Assembly: GCF_033568475.1 (NCBI RefSeq) | Contig: NC_133121.1 | Location: forward strand, 129,612,375-129,676,374 | DNA: 64,000 nt | Reading direction: 5' to 3' | Source of the DNA: Henckelia pumila | Lineage: Eukaryota > Streptophyta > Magnoliopsida > Lamiales > Gesneriaceae | Shown: in pieces, positions 22,869-33,835 of the stretch | How positions within the stretch are numbered: position 1 is the stretch's first letter | Layout: each line of letters opens with the position of its first letter | The notes under the pieces: model-generated | The model's input: only the letters and a program-made list of their open reading frames with translations | What the model was told of the DNA's origin: nothing | The model's database searches: none | Translations under genes and position numbers: made by a program

Positions 22869-25800
22869 TCATAATTTGGAAGCAGTGCCTGTTACTACTA
22901 GTTCATTTGAAATGACAATGGGACTCCTCACACTATGATGAAAGCTTCTCCATGTGAGTGAACCTGATCCGAACACACCGTCTTGCTTCGGTTTCACCGT
23001 CACCACCACCTTGAATCTTCGTTTCTGCAGCGCCCGAGTGAACGACAGGCTCGTCGGTTTCACCACTATCTCCACCCCTGATGGAGCCTTGACAGTGGCA
23101 TTGTACACAGAAACAGGGGCCCCGACGTTGGTCACCGTCCTTTGGAAGACTCCTATGGTTGTTTCATGATCACTCTTCAGTGAAAGTTGCATGGTGGGAT
23201 AATTTAGAGCATCTTCCCCGTTTGCTGGAATCAGTTTTGAACAATTTATCGGTCCCTGACCGAGTAAAGCCGCTAACTCCGACTCCTTGTAGCCTTCGTG
23301 ACACAGAAACTGGATGTATGAGGTTTCATCCAAGTCGTATATTAGTCCAGGGGATCTTGCTCGGGTGGGATTGAGCTGCCCTGACCCGTATGCGAATTCT
23401 GCATCTTTATCTACTCTGGAACTCATTTTTGTTGCTGCAGAGAGAGGAACAGAAGTTTCTCGATTAACTAAAGCAGGGGTGAACTTTGAAAAGAGGATCA
23501 GTTTCTAGCTAGAGGAAACTGCGAAAGAATCCATTCAAGATACACCTGTAGTCATGATGGCAGATTTGATTGCTGCTGGAGACCATTCGGGGTGAAATGA
23601 TTTCACATAGGCAGCTGCACCGCCGACGTGCGGACAGGACATTGAGGTACCGGACATGAAGGTGAACTTTGAGTGCTGGGTGTCGCCTTTCAATCCGGTT
23701 AGCGAATTCAACGGAGTGTATGAGGCTAGGATGTCGATTCCAGGAGCTGAAATATCAGGCTGTTCCTTGTTTTTATCAGAAGATAGTTAAAAACAAGACC
23801 ATAAACTACCCAACTTCCATCCAATTCATACCTTGAGAAGGTGTTGTGATCCAGGATTCGGGCCCCTGGACGAAAATGAAGCCGTGAAAGGAGAACGGAT
23901 TTCAATGACCTCCGATTTGTATATAACAGCAGACGTTGATCTGTAATCAGAACGAGTAACATTGTTTTCAAAAGAAGACTTCAAAATATATACAAAGTGT
24001 TGCTTTCTGGTTGATATCATGAGAACAAGCTAAAATATTTATTTACTTGGTGGAATGCAGATAGTCATTGATCTTCTTCCCTATGGTGGTATTCACCATA
24101 GTTGCTGGAGCCATGTAGATTTGCGCCACGTCCTGGAACATGTCACTCTCGATCACTGTTCCAATCCCTCCCAAACTTTTGATCACAGAGTCAGCACCCC
24201 AAGCTTGTAGCTTGCAATAAACTATCTTTCCTTTCACCTTGCTCGGATCCATCGAATTATCGAGACAGTACCTTGACTGTTCTTTAGTCTCGGAATTCAT
24301 GGACAAATCGACCCCACTCGCAAGAGGATAGGACTTTTTTGTAGGCTCAAACGTGTTTACCCCAATTCCCTGCATGCATAATACATGCAGCATCAGATTT
24401 ATATTGTTTAGAGATTAATGGTTTTTGAAATGTTTCAACCAAATTTATGTGTGATGCTAAACTTACTGATATGTTCACGCCATTTCCTAGTACTACTTTG
24501 CTCCTCAGCTGTCGACCGATCCCACTAGCAGCCACGGTTAGGATCCAAGGTGCATGATTCACAACAGTGGAAGACATCGGTCCATCATTCCCAGCTGAAG
24601 CCACAGTAAGGATCCCTTTCCTCATGGCACGAAACGCGCCAACTGCTATAGAATCCTTTGTGTAACGTGACGTTTCCCCTCCTATCGAGATGGAAATGAT
24701 GTCTACTCCATCACTAATAGCAGCGTCAAATGCAGCCAGGATGTCCATATCTGCACATCCCGAATTCGCCCAACAAACTTTGTAAATAGCCAGCCGAGCA
24801 GAGGGCACCCCCCCACGCGCGGTGCCTTGTCCTAGCCCAAACACGCTAGCATTTGGAACGAGACGTCCTGCTAGAGTGGATGACGTATGTGTACCGTGGC
24901 CATCTACATCTACTGGTGACAATATATCATTGGGATTGTGTCCTTTATCTAGCTTGAAATACTTTGCTCCAATAAGTTTGCTTCAGGGGGGCATAATAAA
25001 TTTGAGGAACATGGAAAAAATCATATGTTATTGTCATAGTTGATCTAAATACGATGAATCAAAATAAATTAACAGATGGGCATGAAGTTACTTGTTACAT
25101 CCTGTGAAATTTGCAAAGTGTTTACAACTTCCTTTCCATATTGCTGGTGGAGGGCCAAGACCATCATCCTTAAAGCTCTCAGATTGTGGGGTGATTCCTG
25201 GTGCAGAAGTGAGATCAAGTATTAATGTTCAATCTCTTAATTCAGTAGACTGTGCCACTACAGAATCGCGACATGATCGATGATACATAAAAGGTAAAAT
25301 TGTGACACTGAATTTACCTGTGTCTAGTAGGCCTACTATGACATCGCTCTCAACTTCTAAGTTCCTTTTCGAATCCGGGGTTAGTCCTAGGAATTCCCAT
25401 GATTTGGTGGTGTGTAGTTTCCGGTATTGGTTCGGAAAAACCGAAACCACTTCATCCATATCTGAGAAATACCCCAGTTCAACACAGGTGTAACAAAAAA
25501 TACTTATTCAAGATCATGTGACCATGTATTGCTGGCTATTAACTATATGCCTTGCGCGTACCGGACAACTTCTTGGCTTCATCTTCAGAAAGCTTAGCTG
25601 CAAATGCATTGAAACTTCTTGTGTAACTATAAACAAGAGATTCCGATGCATCTTGTTCACTGTGAGATCAGCAAAACATACTTTTCACCAGACATTGATG
25701 ATGTTAAAACTCAAGAAGAACGCGAATTGCAAGCTCCCAAATCATGGGATATTATAATGCAAGTTTCTTGAATAGACAAGTACATGAAAAAACCACCTAA

Positions 25801-26128
25801 ACATGGAGAGTGTCTAGCAGGAAAGCCCACCTTTCCTTTATGGACGAGAGGACACCAAGATGTGTCTCAAGAATCGATCTTCCGGTCGTCAATGGATGAT
25901 GGTCTTTCAAGAAAACGATGTAGAAGTCCTGCAAAAACTAGAACACGATGATGTAACATGGCGATCCAAGAAACGTATAAAATAACACTAAAGCCATCCA
26001 AGAAAATCATGAACTTGAATGGATAAATTAGCTAGCTACAATAAGTGGCGATAGACCTTATGCACATTCCCATTTGCTGGTAAAAGACATGTAAAGGTAA
26101 TGATCAGAAGTACTAAAAGAAAATGCAT
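22869..26128 (-). CDS. Secreted subtilisin-like serine protease (S8, cucumisin/XSP1-like)
   Basis: Ten exons, all GT-AG with matching phases: 26128-26057, 25928-25831, 25659-25562, 25461-25318, 25197-25092, 24980-24467, 24369-24047, 23940-23832, 23759-23546, 23434-22869. They encode 747 residues, the usual size for plant subtilases. A hydrophobic signal peptide covers about residues 1-20. An I9-type propeptide follows (about 25-108). Catalytic residues are Asp136 (GLLDTG), His201 (DGHGTH) and Ser527 (SGTSMSCPH), with the oxyanion Asn in AGNDGP. A PA-like insertion lies between His and Ser, and the C-terminal fibronectin-like domain is complete. Multiple introns and the motif text resemble the SBT4 group that includes xylem serine protease 1. 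The predicted site of action is the apoplast or secretory path. A truncated paralogue lies at 31972-33443. Confidence 0.93.
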
Positions 26129-26393
26129 TGGATAGCCTTTGAATTCAAATATCCCTGCATAGTATCGTTGAAGAGCTAGCAAACTTGGCATTTAAATAAT
26201 ATGGATTTGAGGGATTAGAGAGGAATTAGAAGCAACAAACTTTTCCATGAATAGTAATTGAATATTATACGAGACTTTAGCTTAACTTTTAGTCATGTAT
26301 TGATAGAGATTTGGATTGTGAAACCTTAGAAGAAAGATCAATAAAGCTTCAATATTACGAGGGGATCGGAAATTAATCTTGAAGCTCTTCCTG

Positions 26394-26445
<52 letters not shown>

Positions 26446-27516
26446 TGATTGCTCATTTTCATTTTTCGATCAAATAGTGTTGCCATGAACGATGATCGTA
26501 ATAAACTTCATGTCAAAATATGGTTAATATCATAAATTCATTATTAATTGATCATACACACATATATTAGTATATCTTGGCACGCACGTGACGCAAATTA
26601 TATTATTTTTAATATAAATTTGTACCAGTGAATAGAGCAAATTTTTTATTCAAAGTTAATGCGTAAATTGCAATTTTGTTTTGTTTTGTTTAGGTTGCAA
26701 GATAAAATTACATTTTTGGCTATGTAACATTGTAACTTCTAATTTTTTTTTTTTATTTTTGATCATTTTATCGGTTAACTTGCAATTTTAGTGCATGAAA
26801 TTGCATTTTTTTTTTCAATTTTAGCCCTTTTTATCGCAGTGATGAATGTCTATCATTGAAAAAAATTACCGATGTCGCAATGAATATTGCCGATGTGTTC
26901 TCTATTATGTCAACACTCTCCGATCAAAGAAACTAAAATCGAAAAAAATATTGCAAGTTAATTAGTAAATTAAAACCGTGAATTGACTAATAACATAACC
27001 AAAAAAAAAAATGAAAACGTACTCCAGATTAGTGGAGAAAAATATAATTTTTCCTTACTTTTGTAAAAGAAACAAATAAGGAGCTTAGGAGGAATTTTAG
27101 CAAGGGTGAGTGGAGCAAGTCATCGATTTCTTTTATAACGCAAACCTACTTTTATCATGTGCAATTATATTTCTTGGAATTTTCTCTTCTCATAGAAATG
27201 AATTCGACTTCATATAAATATTTTATAATAATATATACTGTGAAACAACTTTTGATTCAATAGGTAAGAACATTACTTTATTTGTGAGTGCTAGTTGAAT
27301 AAGGGCAAGTCGATCGATGATCGAATGAAAAAATTGCAATTTTTTGTATCATCTATAGAAATTAGTGAAATTTTAAATAATTTACTTGTTTAAGCTACAA
27401 GTTATAAACTCGGTACACTGTAAAAATATCCGCAGAAAACTAGCTTACTAAGCCTAGTGATAGAGCTAGCTATTCAATATTAATTCATGATTTTATGATG
27501 TAGAGGTATTGGGTAT
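26129..27516. other. Upstream region of the intact subtilase
   Basis: AT-rich, without an ORF. It contains the TA microsatellite at 26397-26443, absent from copy B. The block from about 26690 (GGTTGCAAGATAAAATTACA) and the block at about 27080-27510 recur in copy B at about 47570 and 58580-59110. No RNA gene is seen. Confidence 0.7.
26397..26443. repeat. TA dinucleotide microsatellite
   Basis: A perfect alternating TA run of about 47 bases in the subtilase upstream region. The paralogous site in copy B (about 33678, GCACAATCTTG) lacks it. Confidence 0.95.
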
Positions 27517-27642
27517 CACTACAAAAAAAAACTCGCTTTTTAAAACCATCGCAAAAATATGCGACGCTTTAAAAAAAATATCGCAATTTGCGACGGTTAA
27601 TTAAAACCGTGGCAAAAGATTTTTTTTTTTTTTTTTGTAGTG
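27517..27642. mobile_element. CACTA-type MITE (126 bp)
   Basis: Ends are CACTACAAAAAAA and its inverted TTTTTTTGTAGTG, flanked by the 3 bp duplication TAT (27514-27516 and 27643-27645). Subterminal copies of GCGACG/CGTCGC-like text lie inside. The paralogous position in copy B (about 59113, GGGTATGAGT) is the unoccupied site, confirming the insertion and its TSD. No coding capacity. Confidence 0.92.
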
Positions 27643-28196
27643 TATGAGTGTGTGATTTTATGCTATACTTGGAGTAAAACTCTCGTTGCATTTTTTTTAT
27701 GCTAGATGTTCGGACGAACATCACTCATTTTTTTTCTTTTCAAGCGAAATGTTCACATGAATATTTCGTACTAATACATTGAGATTAGTAATATATATAA
27801 TCACCTGGTATGAGTCATGATTCGATAAACCCTTTTGGGGAAAAAAATCATAGTGCGGGTTGAAAATATAGGAGCTTAGTGTTCGATATGCAGACATGCT
27901 AACATAAATGCAATATCCCGTTATCGCGTGAATAGTCCAAAATTATTGTTGTATATGAGATTCACTAACAAAAAAAAAATGAACAACTTATATAAAATAA
28001 TAATTATAGACCATTGGTCTATCATAAAGTTACTACTCTTATGGCAGTATCATTCAGCTATATTGCGTACCACGCCGATTAATTATAAAAGATAATACCA
28101 TATATTGACCAATAAATAAGATTTTGTCGACTACTTGTTAAAAATAAAAACAAAATAATTTCTCAGGTTATGTGTGACGTGTGTCGTATTGGATAA
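27643..28196. other. Junction zone between the two duplicated copies
   Basis: AT-rich sequence without ORFs. Copy B text begins at about 28164 (GGTTATGTGTGACGTGTGT, matching 22215 onward). The exact junction is not resolvable by eye. Confidence 0.55.
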
Positions 28197-28208
28197 GGAT
28201 CCCTTTTA

Positions 28209-28380
28209 CGGTAAGTTAGATACTACATATACAGGTACTGCCTTGAGATAGATCTAACGGTGAATATTTATCAATAAATATGAGATCCATTATTTTTTAG
28301 TGGACCCCGCGTGTATTGATAAATGAGGATCCTTAAATCTATCATGTAGGTAATGTCTGTATAGGTAGGTTGAAACGAAC
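28209..28380. mobile_element. Small MITE-like inverted-repeat element
   Basis: A 172 bp block bounded by CCCTTTTA direct repeats (28201-28208 and 28381-28388). Its two ends resemble each other in inverted orientation (CTACATATACAGG-type text left, reverse of CCTACCTATACAG right). An 8 bp duplication suggests a hAT- or Mutator-type MITE. It is nested in the larger insertion at 28197-30768. Confidence 0.5.
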
Positions 28381-29983
28381 CCCTTTTATGGTGCAGTGCT
28401 AGCTCCCACAGCCTGTGGGAGTTATTTTTGGGTTTTTAAAAATGAGCTTTTGTTAATTAAGTAAAACTTTTTCCATCAAATTTTAATTTTTTTTATTATA
28501 AATACCGCAGATGAATATGTTATAAATTTTAGTTTAAGTATTAACATATTATAGTCTTATATTGATAAAAAATTTATTCATTAATTTAACTAAATATAAT
28601 TAATATATTGTATATATTATTTCATATAAAATAAATTTAACAAGAATTTAATATATATATATAATTATTTGAAAATTTTACCCTTCAGTTAACAAAAAAT
28701 TCGAACGAGAATACAACCATTTTCAACATTTAAATTGAATAAGAATTTAACATTCTTTGAATTCTACTCTATTGAATGCATTCCATTGGCTTTTGTCCTA
28801 TTAATTAGCTTATCGAAATTAATTCGGAGGCCCAAAATCAACAACGGCCGATTAAATAACTGCCACAGCATCGGTCGGAGGCTGTGGGAGGGACGTATTT
28901 GGATCCCCTACTGTCCCCACAGTAGGGGATGCTGTGGGGTCGTTAACCCCTACAGCCGACTTGTATTTTTTTTTTTTTTTTTGCTTTATTTAATATATTT
29001 TAAATCTTTTTTTCCTTATTTTTGGATTTTGTTTCAAATTTCTTCTATATCAAAATATCATTTTTTTTATATTTTGTAATATATATATATATATTTATTT
29101 ATTTACTTTGCAGACTTTTGGTTGCTTCTAACCGAATTTCTTCTAAAACCGACGTAATCGAATCGAATTAAACTCGGTTAGTTCGGTCGGTAACAGCATT
29201 AAAAAAATTTAGTTTTTAAAACTATTTTAAAAATAAAAATTATGAAATTGAATATGTGATTTTTATGATAGTAAACACATTAATCTTGAAAAAATAAAAA
29301 ATAAGAAAAAGATTAAATATATAAACATTAACAAATACCGTATAAAAATCAAAATATAATTAATTATTTATAATTCTGTTAATTTGGTAAATCGATTTTT
29401 TATGGAAACCAAAAATTGAACCCAATTAATTGAATTTTTTTAAAAATAAAATCGAATTTTTTAATTAACCGAACCGAATTTTTGGTTCAGTCGATTAATT
29501 CGGTTTAACTGATATAATGTTCACTCTTAATTATCTTAAAACCATTAATTTCAACATAGTGGACATCTGACTCATGCGGAGGGGTCCTATTCGGGGTCAA
29601 CCTTTTTTTATTAATTTCAACATAAATTAATCTAATAATATTTTTAATCAATTGTCTTTCTTTCTACGTCAGTTGAAATTAAATCACACACCATATAAAT
29701 TATTTATTTGTGTTTCTATATTAACAATAATTAGTTGGTGCATTATTTATGTAATATTGAAATATAAATTTTAAGAAGAAAAAAATGATATAAGAAAATT
29801 TGACAAAATAAAAAAAAAAGAATTAGAATTTATAATAAAAACAAAAGAAGAATAAGAGAGAAATAAAAAAACCCACAATTTTAGCAAAAATAAAACCCCC
29901 ACAATGAAAAAAAATTAAAGAATCAAAATATATATTTTTTTAAAAAAGAAAAAAAATAAAAGTTGGCTGTGGGGTAAACGACA

Positions 29984-30691
29984 GTAACAGTGACAAATTT
30001 TACATAAATCCCGACCCGTCCCGATTCCCGACCCGTTCCCGTCCCGAAATTTTTCCGTCCCGAACTTTTCCCGACCCGAGTGTTCGGGATTTTTCCCGGC
30101 CCGATCAATTTTGGGATAGGGATCGGGATAGGCAACTCTTCTCGACAGGATTCTCGACCCAATCCGAATATAAAAATAAAATTTTTTAATAAAATTTTTA
30201 ATTTAAAAAAATATTTTTTTTAATTTTATGTTTTAATATTAATGTTTTATAATTATATACCATATAATTTTTTTTATATTTATCTTTTTTAATATTAACA
30301 TTGAGTTATAAATTTTTATTTTGTTTTTTTTATTATTATGAATAATTTTATGTTTTTTTTATTAATCAAGTAGTTGTTTTAGTTTATTTGTAATGTACTA
30401 AAAAAATTTTTAGTTTTTTAATGGTTATATATAAAAAAATTTAATTTATTTGTAATGTATTAAGAAATTGTTTGATTTTTTTCATAATTTTTTTTAAAAA
30501 ATATTTACATAGAATTTTTTTTTGAAAAAAATATTATTCAGGATTACTCTCTCCCGACCCGACGGGATCCCGAACATTTGGGTCCCGTTACTTCTCGGGT
30601 GCGGGATCGGAAGAAAAAAATATCTCAATTTCTATCGGGACAGAAATCGGATAAGGGGGTTACGGGACGGGTCCCGACCCGATTCCACCCC
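29984..30691. mobile_element. GC-tipped block flanked by a 9 bp direct repeat
   Basis: The 708 bp block lies between two exact copies of TAAACGACA (29975-29983 and 30692-30700). Both ends are rich in CCCGACCCG/CGGGTCGGG motifs, the style of several plant hAT-like non-autonomous elements. Clear terminal inverted repeats were not found, so the class is uncertain. Confidence 0.45.
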
Positions 30692-30861
30692 TAAACGACA
30701 TCATCCCCTACTGTGGGGATGCCCACAGTACGGGATCCAAATCCGGGAGGGACACTGCAAGGGATCTGGTTGTATTCCGTATTTTGTATTATCTTTTAGG
30801 ATAAATTTTTTAAAAAAATATAATTTGATATTTTTCGGTAGTGTGTGAATTGTGTTCACAT

Positions 30862-31186
30862 TAGAGCTGTCAAAGTGGGTTGGATCTGTTGGGTTGGCCC
30901 GCCCCACCCTTCTATATAGGTGGGTTGAGTTGACAAATTTTCAACTCTCCTAAATGGTGGGCCGGCCCGCCTCGTCCCGCCAAGAGATGGGTTGCAGGCC
31001 AACCCACCAAATATAACTAAAAATTGGCGGGTCAGCCCGCCACGCACCGCACGACCAAGTAGATGGGTTGGGTTGATAAATTTCCAATCCGTCTAAATGG
31101 TGGGTCGGGCCGCCCTGTCCCGCCAAAAGGCGAGTTTTGGTAGGTTGCGGGTTAGCCCGCCCCACAGGCCCGTTTTGACAGTTCTA
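30862..31186. mobile_element. hAT-like non-autonomous element
   Basis: Ends read TAGAGCTGTCAAAGTGGG and, inverted, TAGAACTGTCAAAACGGG. The interior has repeated GGCGGGCC/GGCCCGCC text, a common plant hAT MITE style. It interrupts the copy B counterpart of copy A at about 22320 (TGTGATGTTTGCTTG). The 8 bp duplication is not clean: ATTGTG occurs near both sides. Confidence 0.65.
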
Positions 31187-31209
31187 ATTGTGATGTTTGC
31201 TTGCTAGAC

Positions 31210-31740
31210 CCGTTAATTCGATTTTGACTCGTCGAACCAACCCGTCTTGTCATTAAAAAAGGGCGAGTTGTGCCATGCTTTTGACGGTTCGCCAGTCGTG
31301 CCGAAACGGGCTGGCTCATTTGAGCCAGGGCCAAGGCAAGCCGGCCCGCCAATTTTATTTAAAAAAATTATATTATAATTAATATTTTAAATATTTTATG
31401 TATTATTGATAAGTTTTGAACAATTATATTTTGTTGAAATGTTTTATAAATTATTATAAGCTCTAATTGATTTACTATAATTTATGTTTAATTAATTAAT
31501 TTTAAAAATTTATATTTTTATAATGATTTATTTATTGTTAATGAGTTTTTAAATATGTATATCATTTATAATTGTTTATGTATGATTTTTTTTAAAAAAA
31601 ATCATATTTTTTTTTTAAAAAATGTGAATTTATTTTATTTGTTGGCAAGTTGGCCCGTCCAACCCGCAACCCATGGCAGGTTGGGTTGGGCTATTCCCAA
31701 CCCGCCATCATTCGAGTCGGCCCGAATTATCAGGCCTATT
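31210..31740. mobile_element. Probable second GC-tipped insertion in copy B
   Basis: Copy A text resumes only at about 31745. The extra 0.5 kb has GC-rich ends (GGGCTGGCTCATTTGAGCC; CCCAACCCGCCATC) around an AT-rich core, like its neighbour at 30862. Boundaries are approximate and no duplication was identified. Confidence 0.4.
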
Positions 31741-31971
31741 GGTTGTTGTTATTATTGAACAATATAATTTTTAATTTGAAAGTTATGTACATTAATAATT
31801 ATTGTGTTAAATTATGTCGGTTGTTTATAAGTTATAGCTCGATATATTCGATACTCAAATATATTTAAAAAAATTGTTTCCCTGCTAAAAAAATATTAGC
31901 TATTGAGTTATGAGATCTAATGACTGTGATATGTTTGTATGCATACATACACAATATATTGAGTTATGAAT

Positions 31972-33443
31972 CTAATGACTGTGATCAAAACTTCTCCATG
32001 TAAGTGAACTTGGTCCATACAAGCCATCCGGCTTGGGTTTCACCGTCACCACCACCTTGAATCTTCGTTTGTGCAGCGCCCGGGTGAACGACAGGCTCGT
32101 CGGTTTCACCACTATCTCAACCCCTTTCGTAGCCTTGACACTGGCATTGTACACAGAAACAGGGGGACCGACGTTGGTCACCGTCCTTCGAAAAACTCCT
32201 ACAGTTATCTCATGATCATTCTTTGGTGGAAGTTGTATGTTGGGATAATTTAGTGCATCTTTCCCGTTTGAAGGAAGTTTTGAACAATTTATCGGTCCCT
32301 GATCATATAAACTCCTCAACTCCGACTCCTCGTAGCCTTCGTGACACAAAAACTGAATGTAGGACATTTCATCCAAGTCGTATATGAGTCCAGAGGATAT
32401 TGCTCTGGTGGGATTGAGCTGCCCTGACCCGTATGCGAATTTTGCGTCTTTATCTACTCTTGGACTCATTGTTGTTGTTGCAGAGAAGAACAGAGCAGAG
32501 GTGAACTTCGAAAACTGGATCAGTTTGAAATGATTCAAGATATACCTATAGTCATGATGGCAGATTTGATTGCTGCTGGAAAGTGGAGACCAATCGGGGT
32601 GAAATGATTTCACATAGGCAGCTGCACCGCCGACGTGCGGACAGGACATTGAGGTACCCGACATGAAGGTGGACTTTGAGTGTTGGGTGTTGCCTTTCAA
32701 TCCGGTCAGCGGTTTCAACGGAGTGTAAGCTGCTAAGATTTCGATTCCAGGAGCTGAATATCAGGATGTTCTTTGTTTTTATCAGAAGATAGTTAAAAAA
32801 GACCATAAACTACCCAACTTCCATCCAATTCATACCTTAGTCAGTTCAACACAAGTGTAACAAAAAATACTTCTTCAAGATCATGTGACCATGTATTGCT
32901 GTCTATACACTATATGCCTCGCGCTTATCGGATAACTTCCCGGCTTCATCTTCATAAAGCTTTGCTGCAAATTCATTGAACTTCTTGTGTAACTATAAAC
33001 AAGAGACTCCAATGCATCTTGTTCACTCATGTGAAATCAGACATTGATGATGTTAAAACTCAAGAAGAACACGCATCACAAGCTACCAAATCATGGGATA
33101 TTATAATGCAAGTTTCTTGAATAAACAAGTACATGAAAAACTACCTAAAAATGGAAAGTGTCTAGCAGGAAAGCTCACCTTTCCTTTATGGACGAGAGGA
33201 CATTAAGATGTGTGTCAAGAATCGATCTTCCGGTCATCACTTGATGATGGTATTTCAAGAAAACGATGTAGAAGTCCTGCAAACTCTAGAACACGATGTC
33301 TTAACATGTCAATTGATCACGAAAGTGTAAAACAATTAACACTAAAGTCATCCAAGAAAATAGGTGGCGACCTTTTGCACATTCCCATTTGCTGGTGAAA
33401 GACATGTAAAGGTAAAGATCAGAAGTAATAAAAGATAATGCAT
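31972..33443 (-). pseudogene. Truncated subtilase paralogue
   Basis: Counterparts of exons 1, 2, 3, 9 and 10 of the gene at 22869-26128 are present (about 33443-33375, 33279-33181, 33029-32934, 32758-32549, 32480-31972). Exons 4-8 are missing, with the break at about 32838-32842, where intron 8-side text joins intron 3-side text. Catalytic Asp and His are therefore lost, while the Ser motif remains. Further damage: the acceptors of exons 9 and 10 no longer end in AG (AG changed to AT and AA), exon 9 has a one-base loss and an 8-base insertion, and a TAG at 31972-31974 removes about 19 C-terminal residues. It cannot encode a protease. Its upstream region is severed by retrotransposons at 33722. 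Confidence 0.92.
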
Positions 33444-33835
33444 TGGATAGCCTTTGAATTCAAATATCCCTGCATAGTATTGTACTTGATGAGCTAACAA
33501 ACTGGCATTTAAATAATATGGATTTGAAGGGATTAGAGAGAAATTATGAGCAACAAGCTTTTCCATGAATAATAATTGAATATTGTACGAGACTTTAGCT
33601 TAACTCTTAGTCATGTACTGAAAGAGATCGGGATTGTGAAACCTTAGAAGAAAGATCAATAAATATTGATTCCTGCACAATCTTGATTTTCATTTTCATT
33701 CCTTCGATCAAATAGTGAAACTTTTATGATCCTGAATTCTCATATTTGAATATAAGAAACAAAACAAGTAAATGCATACAAATATGAATCCAAATAGAAG
33801 AAAATCCCAGAGTAAAGCCTATGTAGCTCCCTAGC

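Larger units (their letters stand above)
22213..27655. repeat. Duplicated segment, copy A
   Basis: This segment carries the intact subtilase and its upstream region. Copy B starts at about 28164 and ends at about 59120. Homologous blocks occur in the same order and orientation in both: 3' flank, exons 10-9 and 3-1, upstream TCTTGATT..CATTTTC.. TTCGATCAAATAGTG, the GGTTGCAAGATAAAATTACA block, and the GGAGCTTAGG..AATTTTAGCAAGGGT block. It is a direct tandem duplication; the outer limits are approximate. Confidence 0.85.
28197..30768. mobile_element. Composite insertion of unclear class in copy B
   Basis: Copy A reads continuously across a site (about 22235) that in copy B is opened at 28196 and closed at about 30769, with GGAT at both edges. 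The block carries repeated text: GGATCCCCTACTGTCCCCACAG-like palindromes at about 28898-28935 and again, rearranged, at about 30703-30745, plus GCAGTG/CACTGC near both ends. Long AT-rich runs lie between. No transposase or RT text is recognisable. It may be a decayed DNA transposon with nested passengers. Confidence 0.4.

Noticed and set aside
30856-31352. Trp/Gly/Pro-rich minus-strand ORFs
   Set aside because: They translate the GC-rich ends of hAT-like repeats and overlap one another.
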